Origin: an uncultured Verrucomicrobiota bacterium
Lineage (GTDB): Bacteria; Verrucomicrobiota; Verrucomicrobiia; Verrucomicrobiales; Verrucomicrobiaceae
Length of the DNA stretch: 42,028 nucleotides
Direction: 5' to 3'
Assembly: GCA_903838675.1 (NCBI GenBank)
Contig: CAILZI010000265.1
Location: forward strand, 1-42,028
Each line of letters starts with the position of its first letter. The first letter of the stretch is position 1. Below, in pieces: positions 34,289-42,028 of this stretch. The notes beneath the pieces were generated by a model. It saw only the letters and a list, made by a program, of their open reading frames with translations. It ran no database searches and had not been told where the DNA came from. Made by a program: the position numbers and the translations under genes.

Positions 34289-35626
34289 CTACGCGATCAC
34301 CTCATTGATCAACCGCCCGCCGTTCACAATGTCCACGGGACGCACGTTTTCGACGATGATGCGCTTGCTGGCATTGATGCCCAGCAGGCGGTACATCGTG
34401 CGGGCAAGATCTTCAGGGCCCACGGGATTTTCATCCGGCTCGCCACCGAGGGCGTCGGACTTGCCATAGACAAAACCTTTCTTCATGCCGCCACCGGCCA
34501 TCGCCACGGAGAAGACGCGCGGGTAGTGGTCGCGGCCGTTCGTGCTGTTGATGCGTGGCGTGCGGCCGAATTCGGAACTGACGAGCACCAGCGTGGTGTC
34601 GAGCATGCCGCGTTCATCGAGGTCTTTGATCAGGCGCGCGAAGGCGACATCAAACTGCGGAGCCTGGCTTTCAAAGGCGCCCTTGATGTTGGAGTGGTGG
34701 TCCCAGCCGCCGTAGTTCACGGACACCATGCGCACACCAGCCTCAACGAGGCGGCGGGAGAGCAGGAATCGCTGACCGGCGGCGTTGCGGCCGTACTCAT
34801 CGCGCAGCTTGTCGGGCTCGGCGCTGAGGTTGAAGGCCTCGCGGGCTTTGTCAGAGCTGATGAGCTTGTACGCGGCCTGGTAGAAATTGTCCATGGCGCT
34901 GAGGCCGTCCGATTTCTCGGTGGTGCGGAAGTGCTCGTCCACGGCGGAGAGCAGGTTGCGCCGGCGGTCAAAACGCTTCGCGTCGATGTCCTTCGGCGCG
35001 GAGAGATCGCGCACGGTGAAGCCTTTGTCCGCAGGATCGCTGCCCAGCGCAAAGGGACCGTAGGCGCTGCTCATGTAGCCGCTGCCTTGATCTGGAGCGA
35101 TCATGTTGGGCACAGCCACGTAGGGCGGCAGATTGTTGCGCGGCCCTTGCTCGTGCGAGATGATGGAGCCGAAGCTGGGGAACTTGATGGCCGGGCTGGG
35201 GCGGTAGCCGGTAAACATGTTGTGCGTGCCGCGCTCATGCGCCGCCTCGCCATGCGTCACAGAACGGATCAGCGTGATCTTGTCGAGGATCTTGGCGATG
35301 TTCGCAAACTGCCCGCCCACATACTCACCCGTCACCCCTTTGACCGGGCTGAACGGCCCGCGATAATCCGGCGAAGCAAACGGCTTCGGATCCCAGGACT
35401 CATGCTGCGCCATGCCACCGGGCAGGTAGATGTGGATGATCGAGGTGGCGATGGGCTTGTAGCTTTCCACCGCTGGCATCGCCAGATCCGCTGCCTGCAG
35501 CTTGAGCAAATTAGGCAATGTCAGCCCCAGACCCGCCATGGCTCCCACCTGCAAAAAGTCACGCCGACCCTGAGGGGTCGTGAAGAGGTTGCTATGATTG
35601 CCGGAGCAGAGACGATGCATTTTCAT
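34289..35626 (-). CDS. DUF1501 family Tat-exported protein
   Basis: 445 residues. A twin-arginine signal GRRDFLQVGAMAGLGL lies at 20-35. Family motifs: IYLPGGMAQHESWDPKP, AHERGTHNMFTGYRPSP, GGWDHHSNI, VLVSSEFGRTPRI and GRDHYPRVFSV. The fold is related to alkaline phosphatase/sulfatase enzymes. DUF1501 genes usually pair with a DUF1549/DUF1553 cytochrome-like gene in this group of bacteria; here it is alone. The role is unknown, with sulfated-polysaccharide catabolism often suggested from context. Confidence 0.85.
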   Translation of the reverse strand: MKMHRLCSGNHSNLFTTPQGRRDFLQVGAMAGLGLTLPNLLKLQAADLAMPAVESYKPIATSIIHIYLPGGMAQHESWDPKPFASPDYRGPFSPVKGVTGEYVGGQFANIAKILDKITLIRSVTHGEAAHERGTHNMFTGYRPSPAIKFPSFGSIISHEQGPRNNLPPYVAVPNMIAPDQGSGYMSSAYGPFALGSDPADKGFTVRDLSAPKDIDAKRFDRRRNLLSAVDEHFRTTEKSDGLSAMDNFYQAAYKLISSDKAREAFNLSAEPDKLRDEYGRNAAGQRFLLSRRLVEAGVRMVSVNYGGWDHHSNIKGAFESQAPQFDVAFARLIKDLDERGMLDTTLVLVSSEFGRTPRINSTNGRDHYPRVFSVAMAGGGMKKGFVYGKSDALGGEPDENPVGPEDLARTMYRLLGINASKRIIVENVRPVDIVNGGRLINEVIA

Positions 35627-35820
35627 GGTTCGGAGTCAGTGGGTTACACGTAAATCTACCATGAGAGAGGGGGCCATGTTACGTCCGCAGGCCATTCTGC
35701 CAAGACAGGCGCAATGATGCGCAAGGGAGGCACAGGATGAGGAGTGGGACTGTATCTGGCAGCATTCACAGCGGAGTATTCGTAGCTCGACTTTTCAAGG
35801 TCGAGGCCTAGCCTGCTGCA

Positions 35821-36297
35821 ATGAATCAGCTCATATTCGTTGAGACCAGCATTCCAACTTTTTACTTCGAGACCCGGCCAGGAGCAGCCATGCAAGCAAG
35901 ACGGGAATGGACTCGTGAGTGGTGGGATTTGGCGAAATGGCAGGACGAACTGGTGTCTTCGCTTTGGGTTATTCGTGAACTGGAGGACACGCCCGAACCC
36001 AAGCGCACGGACTGCCTCACACTGCTTGAGGACATTCGCCTGCTTCAATCGGCCCCCGAAATTGACTCCCTGGTTGACCAATATATCGAGAACAAAATCA
36101 TGCCTGCCGATGCGGACGGTGATGCAAGACACTTGGCTGTCGCCACTTTCTGGAAATGTGATATTCTTGCCTCGTGGAACTGCAAGCACATCGCCAATGC
36201 CAACAAGACCGATCATATTCGTCAGGTCAATGCTAGGCTCGGCTTCGACACTCCCAAACTCATCACGCCATACGAACTGCTAGGAGTTGAACCATGA
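35821..36297 (+). CDS. PIN-domain toxin-like protein
   Basis: 158 residues. FVETSIPTFYFETRP at 6-20 is the first acidic strand typical of a PIN nuclease subgroup; further acidic positions are in VIRELEDTP and DADGDARHLAVA, then ILASWNCKHIANAN. PIN toxins cleave RNA with a metal ion. The stop overlaps the start of the next small gene by 4 nt (36294-36297). The order toxin then antitoxin is the reverse of the usual one. Base composition is slightly lower in GC than the flanking genes. Confidence 0.75.
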   Translation: MNQLIFVETSIPTFYFETRPGAAMQARREWTREWWDLAKWQDELVSSLWVIRELEDTPEPKRTDCLTLLEDIRLLQSAPEIDSLVDQYIENKIMPADADGDARHLAVATFWKCDILASWNCKHIANANKTDHIRQVNARLGFDTPKLITPYELLGVEP

Positions 36298-36482
36298 GCA
36301 CCTATGTCACACCGCAACGAGATTCAGACGACCTCGAATGGCTTCGTGAGATTCGCCGCAAAATCACCTCTGACTTCGGGCACGATCAGAAAAAGATCGG
36401 CGATTATCTCCGTGAGCGTGAAAAACTGATGGGTGACCGCATCGTCCGCAGCCAGGATCGTGTCGTGCCGGTCAAACCTTGA
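36294..36482 (+). CDS. probable antitoxin of the PIN pair
   Basis: 62 residues, charged: DDLEWLREIRRKITSDFGHD followed by QKKIGDYLREREKLMGDRIV. It overlaps the PIN gene by ATGA. Small basic/acidic helical proteins in this position usually neutralise the PIN toxin and may repress the operon. No DNA-binding motif is evident, and the family is not recognised beyond that context. Confidence 0.6.
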   Translation: MSTYVTPQRDSDDLEWLREIRRKITSDFGHDQKKIGDYLREREKLMGDRIVRSQDRVVPVKP

Positions 36483-36507
36483 ACAGCGGCCCGATAAGTT
36501 AGGTGGC

Positions 36508-37143
36508 TCACTTGTCCCACCCTCTCAACTTCACATGCACCTGCGCCACACGGCCCATGTAGTGGTCCATGGAATAATCCTTCGCGGCTTTGAGCATGTG
36601 GGCCTTTGCTTTCACATCGTCACCGGTGGCTTCGAAATAGAGGCCCAAATACAAGTGCGCGTAGCAGCGGTGGTTGCGCAGTTGCTCGCCTTCGCCTTCC
36701 TCGGCGGCTTTTAGCACGGCCTCCTCGCTGCCTTTGCCGGCGAAGAGTTCATGCACCTGCTTCATCGGGATGCGGCTGTCGCCTTCGATGGGGATGAAGA
36801 CCTTGCGCGCGGCCTCCACGCCTTCGCCTTTGGCGATGCAGAGGAAATGCCACGCGGCGTTTTCCACGTCGTTGCCGTTCACCGTCTGGTGCACTTCAAA
36901 CTGCTCGCGCCCGCCTTTGTAGTCGCCGGCGTAGTAGAGCGAGAGCCCGCGCTGCCAGAGCTGCGGCTTTGATTCGGGAACGAGAGCGATGAGCTGGTCA
37001 AACGCAGCCACGGATTCCTTCGGCTTCGCCGAGAAGAAGAGATCCACCCCCTGCTGAAACAGCGCGTTGGGTGAAGGCTTGGCCTCCTGCGCGGTGGCAT
37101 GGGAGAGCAGAATGAGCAGCAGCAAAGGAAGAAGTCGTTTCAT
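36508..37143 (-). CDS. exported TPR-repeat protein
   Basis: 211 residues with a signal peptide (MKRLLPLLLLILLSHATAQE). Tetratricopeptide-like helices follow: ALFQQGVDLFFSAKPKESVA, LWQRGLSLYYAGDYKGGREQ and AHLYLGLYFEATGDDVKAKA. The arrangement resembles NlpI-like periplasmic TPR scaffolds. No lipobox. The role is probably protein interaction in the periplasm; no partner is identified. The ATG at 37143 starts the signal peptide. Confidence 0.75.
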   Translation of the reverse strand: MKRLLPLLLLILLSHATAQEAKPSPNALFQQGVDLFFSAKPKESVAAFDQLIALVPESKPQLWQRGLSLYYAGDYKGGREQFEVHQTVNGNDVENAAWHFLCIAKGEGVEAARKVFIPIEGDSRIPMKQVHELFAGKGSEEAVLKAAEEGEGEQLRNHRCYAHLYLGLYFEATGDDVKAKAHMLKAAKDYSMDHYMGRVAQVHVKLRGWDK

Positions 37144-37214
37144 GGTAGCAGCAAACGTGGGCCGCAGGGCAAATTTTCGCAAGGCCGAGATCGGGGCCGG
37201 GCTTTCCAGCCTGA

Positions 37215-38315
37215 CTATCCCACAAGAAAATGATGCCGCAGCGCTGCGAGCCACTCTGGGAGCCACACCAGCGGCAGCGGCATGATCAGCGAGAGGTCCG
37301 CCAGCACACGGTAGGCATCTGCCGAGAAGCGCCGACGCACGCCCTGCACCACAGAGTGCAGCACCACCGCGCCCAGGGCGGCGCGGGCGGGGCCCTGCAG
37401 TGTGTGCTCCAGCGTCCCCAGCTCAATGCCCCCCAGCACGGCCAGGGTGAAAAACAGGGTGCCCAGCACGAGCCACGAGTGCTTGCGGTCATCCTGCAGT
37501 CCGGCCTCGCGGCAGGTGATGCCATGCAGGTTGCAGGCAAAGAGCAGCGTCAGCAGCACGCACTCCAGCACGGGCTCGCTGATGGTTTCCGGCATGGCGA
37601 AAAAGCGTGTGCTCGTGGTGCAGCCCATGGCAAAGAGCAGCGCGGCGGTCATTTCCTTGGGCAGCACATTCCCCATGCGGATGTCCAGCTGCCGCAGAAA
37701 GGACAGCGCCATCACCCCGAGCACAAAGAGGCTGAGCGTGAACTTCGACCCGCTGGTGATCGGCATGCGTGAGATGAGCATGATGCCGCCCAGCCCGGCG
37801 CAGGAGATGAACACATCCCGCGTCAAACGGCTGCCCTGCGCGGACCACGAGGCAAGGTACAGCGCCACCAGCAGCGCCAGGCTCACCGCCTGCCACAGCA
37901 CGCCTTCGGGAATGACATACAGCGCCATCCACGCCAGCTGCAGCAGCGCTGGTGGCAGCACGCCCAGCAGCAGCACACGGCGGTGGCGGTGGTAAAACTG
38001 GTGGCGCACATCCAGCTCGGCGGCGCTCTTCACTGCAAAGGTGTCCAGCGTGCGGTCCAGCAGATACACCACCCAGCACGCCAGCGCGAGGCCCACACCC
38101 AGCAGCGGTGTGAGGCGGACGCCATGCGCATGCGCCAGCGCCGCCTGCCACAGCACCGCCACCACAGGCGCCTCCAGGCTCAGCACATGCGGCCACAGCC
38201 ACCACGGCGTGCGCTGGGCGTGTGCGGGTTCGCTGGCTGGAGTCGGATCAGTCAAGACCTGCTCTTTAGTGCGTAGCGGTGGCAGTGAAAAGGGGAAACA
38301 GAGAACGTCGAGCAT
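37215..38315 (-). CDS. polytopic membrane protein, possibly UbiA-related
   Basis: 366 residues with about nine hydrophobic helices. The motif VVYLLDRTLDTFAVKSAAEL, with paired aspartates at the end of the second helix, resembles the NDxxD region of UbiA-type prenyltransferases, but the second Asp-rich motif is not clear. The ATG at 38315 gives an N-terminus rich in Phe/Pro; a TTG at 38255, preceded by AAAGAGCAGG, is a plausible alternative start. Divergent from the dynamin gene. Function not assigned. Confidence 0.6.
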   Translation of the reverse strand: MLDVLCFPFSLPPLRTKEQVLTDPTPASEPAHAQRTPWWLWPHVLSLEAPVVAVLWQAALAHAHGVRLTPLLGVGLALACWVVYLLDRTLDTFAVKSAAELDVRHQFYHRHRRVLLLGVLPPALLQLAWMALYVIPEGVLWQAVSLALLVALYLASWSAQGSRLTRDVFISCAGLGGIMLISRMPITSGSKFTLSLFVLGVMALSFLRQLDIRMGNVLPKEMTAALLFAMGCTTSTRFFAMPETISEPVLECVLLTLLFACNLHGITCREAGLQDDRKHSWLVLGTLFFTLAVLGGIELGTLEHTLQGPARAALGAVVLHSVVQGVRRRFSADAYRVLADLSLIMPLPLVWLPEWLAALRHHFLVG

Positions 38316-38498
38316 TCACCATCGGACATCGCACCCTGAACTCGGATGAAACCGTGGCAGCGCAGGGAGACGATGGAAAGAACCGGGAACCACCCACGCG
38401 CCTCCGCCCAGCTTCAATCTTTAAACCTGAAACTTGCAACTCTCTCCGAAGCAAGGTTGCGGTGCGGATGGCACGCGACACTTTGCAAGACCCCCCTC

Positions 38499-40262
38499 AT
38501 GATTGGCGACGACTATTTCGAACTACGTTCACGTATTGGCACAGACCTGCTGGCTCTCGCCGCAGCCCTGCGCGATGCCGGTGGCGATGCCGAATCCTCC
38601 GCCATCCTGGACAACCTCATCGCCAGCCTCAAGGAGCCTTTTGTCTTCGTCGTCGTGGGCGAGGTGAACGTGGGCAAATCCACCTTTCTCAACGCGCTTT
38701 TTGGGCAGGATTTCTCCAGCACCGGCGTCGTGCCCACCACCGGCAAGATCCTCTTCTTCCGCCATGGCGAAGAGCACAGCGTGGTGCCCGTGACACCCAC
38801 GCTGGATGAAGTCTACGCCCCCGTCGATTTCCTGCGAGACTTCCACATCGTGGACACCCCCGGCACGAACTCCGTGGAGAACGAGCACCAGCTCATCACC
38901 GAGCGCTTCGTGCCCATCGCAGATCTGGTCATCTTCGTCTTCTCCGCCATGAACCCCTGGGGCGCCTCCGCCTGGCAGTTTCTGGAAAAAGTGCACCGCG
39001 AGTGGATGCGGCACGTCATCTTTGTGCTGCAGCAGAGCGATCTCCGCAGCCCGGAGGAGATCCAGGTCATCACGGATTACATGGGCCAGCTCACACGGCA
39101 GCGCTTTGGGCGTGATTTCCCCCTGTTCGCCGTCTCCGCCAAGAAAGCCTTCCTTGCCCGCAATGCCGGCATCGAGCGCGAGCGCCTGCTGCAGGACAGC
39201 GGCTTTCACGCGCTGGAGGCGCACATCTCCTCCATCGTCCGGCACAATGCCGCCCGGCTCAACAAGCTGGCCAGCACCATGCGCCTCGCACGGCAGATCC
39301 TCGATGACATGCGCGAGCGCCACGTGGCCGGCATGCTCCAGGCCAAGCGCAAGACCATCGTGCTCCAGGAGCTGCAAACCGAGCGCGAGCTGCAGGTGGA
39401 CCGCACGCTGAAGAAAATCCTCCCCGCGCTGGATGCCACCGAGCGCGACTACCACGAGTCCGTCATGCGCGTGGCCGGCATGGCCAGTGACGCCCTCACC
39501 ACCCGCAAGGCCTTTCAGCGCAAAGGCGCCGACGATGAGGACGAAAACGCCGCCCGCCCGCAGAGCCTGGACCACCGCCTCTTTCAGGAGCTGCAGCACC
39601 GCACCGGCGACCGCTGGCGGCAGGTGAGCCTCGTGCTCGAAGAGGACGTGCATCAGTTCGAGCGCTTCCTCTACGCGCAGGGCCGCGGCATTTTGTTCCC
39701 GCTGGATGTCGTCCTGCCCTCGCATGATTACGGCGAGGAAGAAAGCGAGCTGCGCCGCCGCTTTGGCACGCATGTGGACTCCTCGCTGCGCCGCTTCGTC
39801 ATCGGGCTCAAGCTGGATGAAGACATCGAGCCCGGTCTGGAGGGTGCGCGCGTCACCGCCCGCTGGCTGCCGCGCCTCATCCTCCCCGTCCTCATCGGCA
39901 CCGCCCTCTGCGGCTGGTTGGATGACCTCACCAGCGCCGCCATCGCCTTCGGTGCCGGGCTGCTGCTCCTCGCCGTCGTTTACCTCCTCACCCAGATCCG
40001 GCTGGCCAATGCCCGCAATGCCATCCTCGACAAGCTGGAGGAATCCTCCGCCACCCTGCGCGAGATGCTCTCCAAGCAGGTCACCGAAGACGTTACCAAC
40101 TGCTTCACCAAGTTCCTCGACACCCTCAATCCCGCCCAGGCCAACGTCGCCCACGTGGAGCGTGAGCAGGCCGCCCAGGTGGAGCGCCTGCGCAACCTCG
40201 CCGATTCCTTCAACGTGATCGACCAGCAGATCAAAGTGCTGATGCCGTCGGGGGGGAAGTGA
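38499..40262 (+). CDS. bacterial dynamin-like GTPase
   Basis: 587 residues. G1 P-loop GEVNVGKS at 54-61, a G2 threonine in VVPTTGKILF, G3 DTPG at 119-122 and a G4-like QQSD. A long helical stalk follows (GMLQAKRKTIVLQELQTERE and others), then two hydrophobic helices (LPRLILPVLIGTALCGWL and AIAFGAGLLLLAVVYLL) and a coiled C-terminus. Bacterial dynamin-like proteins bind and remodel membranes; roles include cell division, stress and phage tolerance. It is present as a single gene rather than the common tandem pair. Start at 38499 is chosen from the domain start. Confidence 0.85.
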   Translation: MIGDDYFELRSRIGTDLLALAAALRDAGGDAESSAILDNLIASLKEPFVFVVVGEVNVGKSTFLNALFGQDFSSTGVVPTTGKILFFRHGEEHSVVPVTPTLDEVYAPVDFLRDFHIVDTPGTNSVENEHQLITERFVPIADLVIFVFSAMNPWGASAWQFLEKVHREWMRHVIFVLQQSDLRSPEEIQVITDYMGQLTRQRFGRDFPLFAVSAKKAFLARNAGIERERLLQDSGFHALEAHISSIVRHNAARLNKLASTMRLARQILDDMRERHVAGMLQAKRKTIVLQELQTERELQVDRTLKKILPALDATERDYHESVMRVAGMASDALTTRKAFQRKGADDEDENAARPQSLDHRLFQELQHRTGDRWRQVSLVLEEDVHQFERFLYAQGRGILFPLDVVLPSHDYGEEESELRRRFGTHVDSSLRRFVIGLKLDEDIEPGLEGARVTARWLPRLILPVLIGTALCGWLDDLTSAAIAFGAGLLLLAVVYLLTQIRLANARNAILDKLEESSATLREMLSKQVTEDVTNCFTKFLDTLNPAQANVAHVEREQAAQVERLRNLADSFNVIDQQIKVLMPSGGK

Positions 40263-40263
40263 A

Positions 40264-40314
40264 GGGGAAGTTGGCGATAGTTTGCGGTGGCTGGCAGTTG
40301 TTTGCAGTCGTTTT
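40264..40314 (-). repeat. decamer array A
   Basis: Minus-strand array of ten-base units (CAAACAACTG, CCAGCCACCG, CAAACTATCG) ending in CCAACTTCCCC, starting right after the dynamin stop. Confidence 0.7.
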
Positions 40315-40399
40315 GCCAAAAGCTTCCTGCACTAGGCTGCCGTGCTTGGGCCAGGGGTCCGTAATCCGGTAAGCCAGTGCGTCCGTGAATCAGTAGCCA

Positions 40400-41779
40400 G
40401 TGAGCCAGCAGTGCCGTAGATTCGACGGATCAGTCCTATCGGTCGGCTTCGTCCTATCCAGTGCTCTCGTCTTCGCGCCATCACTCCCGCGCCACCCAGC
40501 CTCTCTTCAACAACTGCAAACCATCGCCAACAACCGCCAACTCTCCCCCCAGGAGCTCAAAACCGCCCTCATCGCCCAGGCCCGCGCCCTCGGCTTCGAT
40601 GACTGCCGCATCGCCCCCGCGCAGCCGGCGGCGCATCGCGCCTTGTTTGAGCAGTGGATCGCCGAAGGCAAGCACGGCGACATGGCCTGGCTCGCCCGCA
40701 ACCCCGAGCGCCGCACCGACCCCACCCTCGTCCTCCCCGGTGCCAAAAGCGTCATCGTCCTCGCCCTGAACTACTACCAGGGCGGCACCGCCTATCCATC
40801 GTCCTCGTCCTCCTACTCGAACTCGTCCTCGATCAATCCGCTCCGCCATCCCCCTGCCACCCCTCCAGACTGGGAGCGCCGGTATCCTACCGGCTCCGGA
40901 ACCTCCGCCACACCCCCCACCTCCGCGCTCTCCTCCGACTCCCCCTCCGGCCAACCACTGTCAACCACCGTCAACAACCGCCAACCACCGCAAACTCCCC
41001 AGTATCGAGTCGCCCGCTACGCCTGGAACAACGACTACCACGACCTCATCGAGTCCAAGCTCCGCACCCTCGCCGACTTCCTCACCGCCCACGGCGGCAC
41101 CCAGCGCCCCTACGTCGACACCGGCCCCGTCCTCGAGCGCGACTTCGCCAGCGAATCCGGCCTCGGCTGGGGTGGCAAGAGCACCATGCAGATCCACCGC
41201 CACCTCGGCACCTGGTTCTTCCTCGCCGACATCCTCACCACCCTCGAACTCCCCCCCGACGCCCCCGCCACCGATCACTGCGGCAAATGCACCCGCTGCA
41301 TCACCGCTTGCCCCACTCAGGCCATCACCGCCCCGCGTCGCATGGACGCCCGCCGCTGCATCTCCTACCTCACCATCGAAAGCAAAGGCCCCATCCCCCT
41401 CGAGTTCCGCCACGCCATCGGCGATCGCATCTACGGCTGCGATTCCTGCCTCGACGCCTGCCCCTGGAACCGCCACGCGCAAGAGTCCCACGAAGCCACC
41501 TTCCAGGCCCGCGCCACAATTTTTGAGCACACCCTCCGCGACTTCCTCACCCTCACCGACGACACCTTCCGCGCCCTCTTCGCCAAATCCCCCATCAAGC
41601 GCATCAAACGCCCCGCCTTCCTCCGCAACGTCTGCGTCGCCCTCGGCAACACCGGCACCCCCGCCGACCTCCCCGCTCTAGAGCAAGCCGCCGCCGATGA
41701 GAACCCGCTGGTCGCCGAGCACGCCGCGTGGGCCATCGCAGAAATCCGTGCGCGAGCGGAGAAGGGGAGTTTGCAGTAG
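40400..41779 (+). CDS. queG: epoxyqueuosine reductase with repeat-derived insertion
   Basis: 459 residues from a GTG at 40400; no in-frame ATG precedes the conserved core, so the start is uncertain. The enzyme performs the last step of queuosine synthesis on tRNA, using cobalamin and two 4Fe-4S clusters. Core motifs: YVDTGPVLER (238-247, with the likely catalytic Asp240), SGLGWGGKST, CGKCTRCITACP (Cys294, 297, 300, 304), Cys320 and CDSCLDACPWN (347-357). Between NYYQGG (125) and YRVARYAWNNDYH (202) lies a Ser/Pro/Thr-rich insert of about 75 residues, where QueG usually has about 15-20. The insert and the N-terminal 50 residues coincide with DNA repeats. The last four residues and the stop fall in array D. 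E. coli QueG has 379 residues. Confidence 0.9.
   Translation: MSQQCRRFDGSVLSVGFVLSSALVFAPSLPRHPASLQQLQTIANNRQLSPQELKTALIAQARALGFDDCRIAPAQPAAHRALFEQWIAEGKHGDMAWLARNPERRTDPTLVLPGAKSVIVLALNYYQGGTAYPSSSSSYSNSSSINPLRHPPATPPDWERRYPTGSGTSATPPTSALSSDSPSGQPLSTTVNNRQPPQTPQYRVARYAWNNDYHDLIESKLRTLADFLTAHGGTQRPYVDTGPVLERDFASESGLGWGGKSTMQIHRHLGTWFFLADILTTLELPPDAPATDHCGKCTRCITACPTQAITAPRRMDARRCISYLTIESKGPIPLEFRHAIGDRIYGCDSCLDACPWNRHAQESHEATFQARATIFEHTLRDFLTLTDDTFRALFAKSPIKRIKRPAFLRNVCVALGNTGTPADLPALEQAAADENPLVAEHAAWAIAEIRARAEKGSLQ
40508..40546 (+). repeat. decamer array B (inside queG 5' end)
   Basis: CAACAACTG, CAAACCATCG, CCAACAACCG, CCAACTCTCC. It is translated as QLQTIANNRQL, ahead of the conserved QueG core. 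Confidence 0.7.
40878..40894. repeat. hairpin element inside queG insertion
   Basis: Perfect dyad GCCGGTA-TCC-TACCGGC, flanked by GGAG and CTCC, within the low-complexity insert. It looks like an intergenic palindromic repeat that became coding. A run of TCGTCC units (40800-40835) precedes it. Confidence 0.55.
40951..41000 (+). repeat. decamer array C (inside queG insertion)
   Basis: Five exact-length units: CCAACCACTG, TCAACCACCG, TCAACAACCG, CCAACCACCG, CAAACTCCCC. It is translated as QPLSTTVNNRQPPQTP and ends where the conserved QueG sequence resumes. Confidence 0.8.
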
Positions 41780-41815
41780 TTGACTGTGGTTTGCCATAGT
41801 TGGCGATGGTTTCCC
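41764..41815 (-). repeat. decamer array D (queG 3' end)
   Basis: Minus-strand units GAAACCATCG, CCAACTATGG, CAAACCACAG, TCAACTACTG, CAAACTCCCC. It contains the last queG codons and the stop. Confidence 0.75.
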
Positions 41816-41847
41816 AAACCACCCAGAGGCCTCAGGCCGCTCTCAGA

Positions 41848-41884
41848 ACAACTGCAAACCACCGCAAACAATCGCCAACTCCCC
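41848..41884 (+). repeat. decamer array E
   Basis: ACAACTG, CAAACCACCG, CAAACAATCG, CCAACTCCCC. Inverted relative to array D about 30 nt away, so the two can pair (GGGGAGTT with AACTCCCC). The sequence 41885-41953 before the tRNA holds nothing else recognisable. Confidence 0.75.
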
Positions 41885-41953
41885 CTCGCCCCCTTTCGCC
41901 CTTCACCTTGACAAACCCGCTCCACCCCCTACCCTCCCGCCGCTTTCGAGCAT

Positions 41954-42028
41954 GGCGAGGTAGCAAAGTGGTAATGCACTGGTCTGCAAAACCGGTATGC
42001 GCGGGTTCAATTCCCGCCCTCGCCTCCA
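41954..42028 (+). tRNA. tRNA-Cys (GCA)
   Basis: A full cloverleaf can be drawn: acceptor GGCGAGG/CCTCGCC, D stem GCA/TGC, anticodon stem CTGGT/ACCGG with loop CTGCAAA (anticodon GCA), T stem GCGGG/CCCGC with loop TTCAATT, discriminator T and encoded CCA as the last bases of the window. The T73 discriminator agrees with a cysteine identity. Confidence 0.96.

Noticed and set aside
38266..38285. GCGTAGCGGTGGCA as a further copy of the GTA-loop hairpin seen at 1239 and 1318
   Set aside because: The left arm does not pair fully and GACACAA is missing, so it is probably chance similarity.
38529..40319. 596-codon open frame on the minus strand
   Set aside because: Antisense to the dynamin-like gene with intact GTPase motifs; composition (His, Gly, Glu, Val) is typical of a shadow frame.
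40951..41000. Decamer array as a CRISPR array
   Set aside because: Units are contiguous without spacers, only ten bases long and partly degenerate; no cas genes occur in the window.

Overview
The window is about 42 kb of high-GC bacterial chromosome, apparently from a member of the Verrucomicrobiota close to Prosthecobacter or Verrucomicrobium. That placement is an inference. It rests on the gene families present (DUF1501 Tat protein, SHD1-domain protein, ceramidase-like and WbsX/GH99-like secreted enzymes, Gly-rich lipoproteins), the scarcity of Shine-Dalgarno sequences before start codons, and abundant short intergenic repeats. Housekeeping genes are rpmH (cut by the left edge), apt, glnD, hemA, hemC, queG and a tRNA-Cys whose encoded CCA is the last three bases.

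Left part (1-16.7 kb): rpmH; a secreted esterase; a BlaI repressor followed by a giant membrane protein; apt-glnD; a heme block (ccsA/hemX-like, hemA, hemC) interrupted by a toxin-antitoxin-like pair whose second gene has an in-frame stop; a secreted alginate lyase-like enzyme; the first of three Gly-rich lipoproteins; and a FAD oxidoreductase translationally coupled to a 62-residue Tat-type peptide.

Middle (16.9-29.8 kb): a FecA-like TonB receptor behind three Fur-box-like operators; an AT-rich acyltransferase gene, probably transferred; a secreted-enzyme block (two ceramidase-like paralogues around a WbsX/GH99-like protein, then a pectate-lyase-like toroid enzyme); a DUF2975/XRE pair; a decay zone with two genes broken by in-frame stops; a CE1-type esterase; and the other two Gly-rich lipoproteins.

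Right part (29.9-42 kb): an OpgH-type glucosyltransferase coupled to a tail-anchored unknown protein, a SHD1-metallopeptidase, a DUF1501 protein, a PIN toxin-antitoxin pair, a TPR lipoprotein-like protein, a polytopic membrane protein, a bacterial dynamin, queG and tRNA-Cys.

The most striking object is the 1346-residue product of 1391-5431. It joins a BlaR1-type M56 zinc protease to a PBP2-like transpeptidase domain that has lost all three catalytic motifs, then to a recognisable MreC domain, and it sits directly behind a BlaI repressor with a perfect operator-like dyad. It looks like a cell-wall-elongation sensor assembled from parts of the Rod complex. The second notable signal is a decamer repeat family in five arrays around and inside queG. 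With other repeats it appears to have built a low-complexity insertion within the enzyme.
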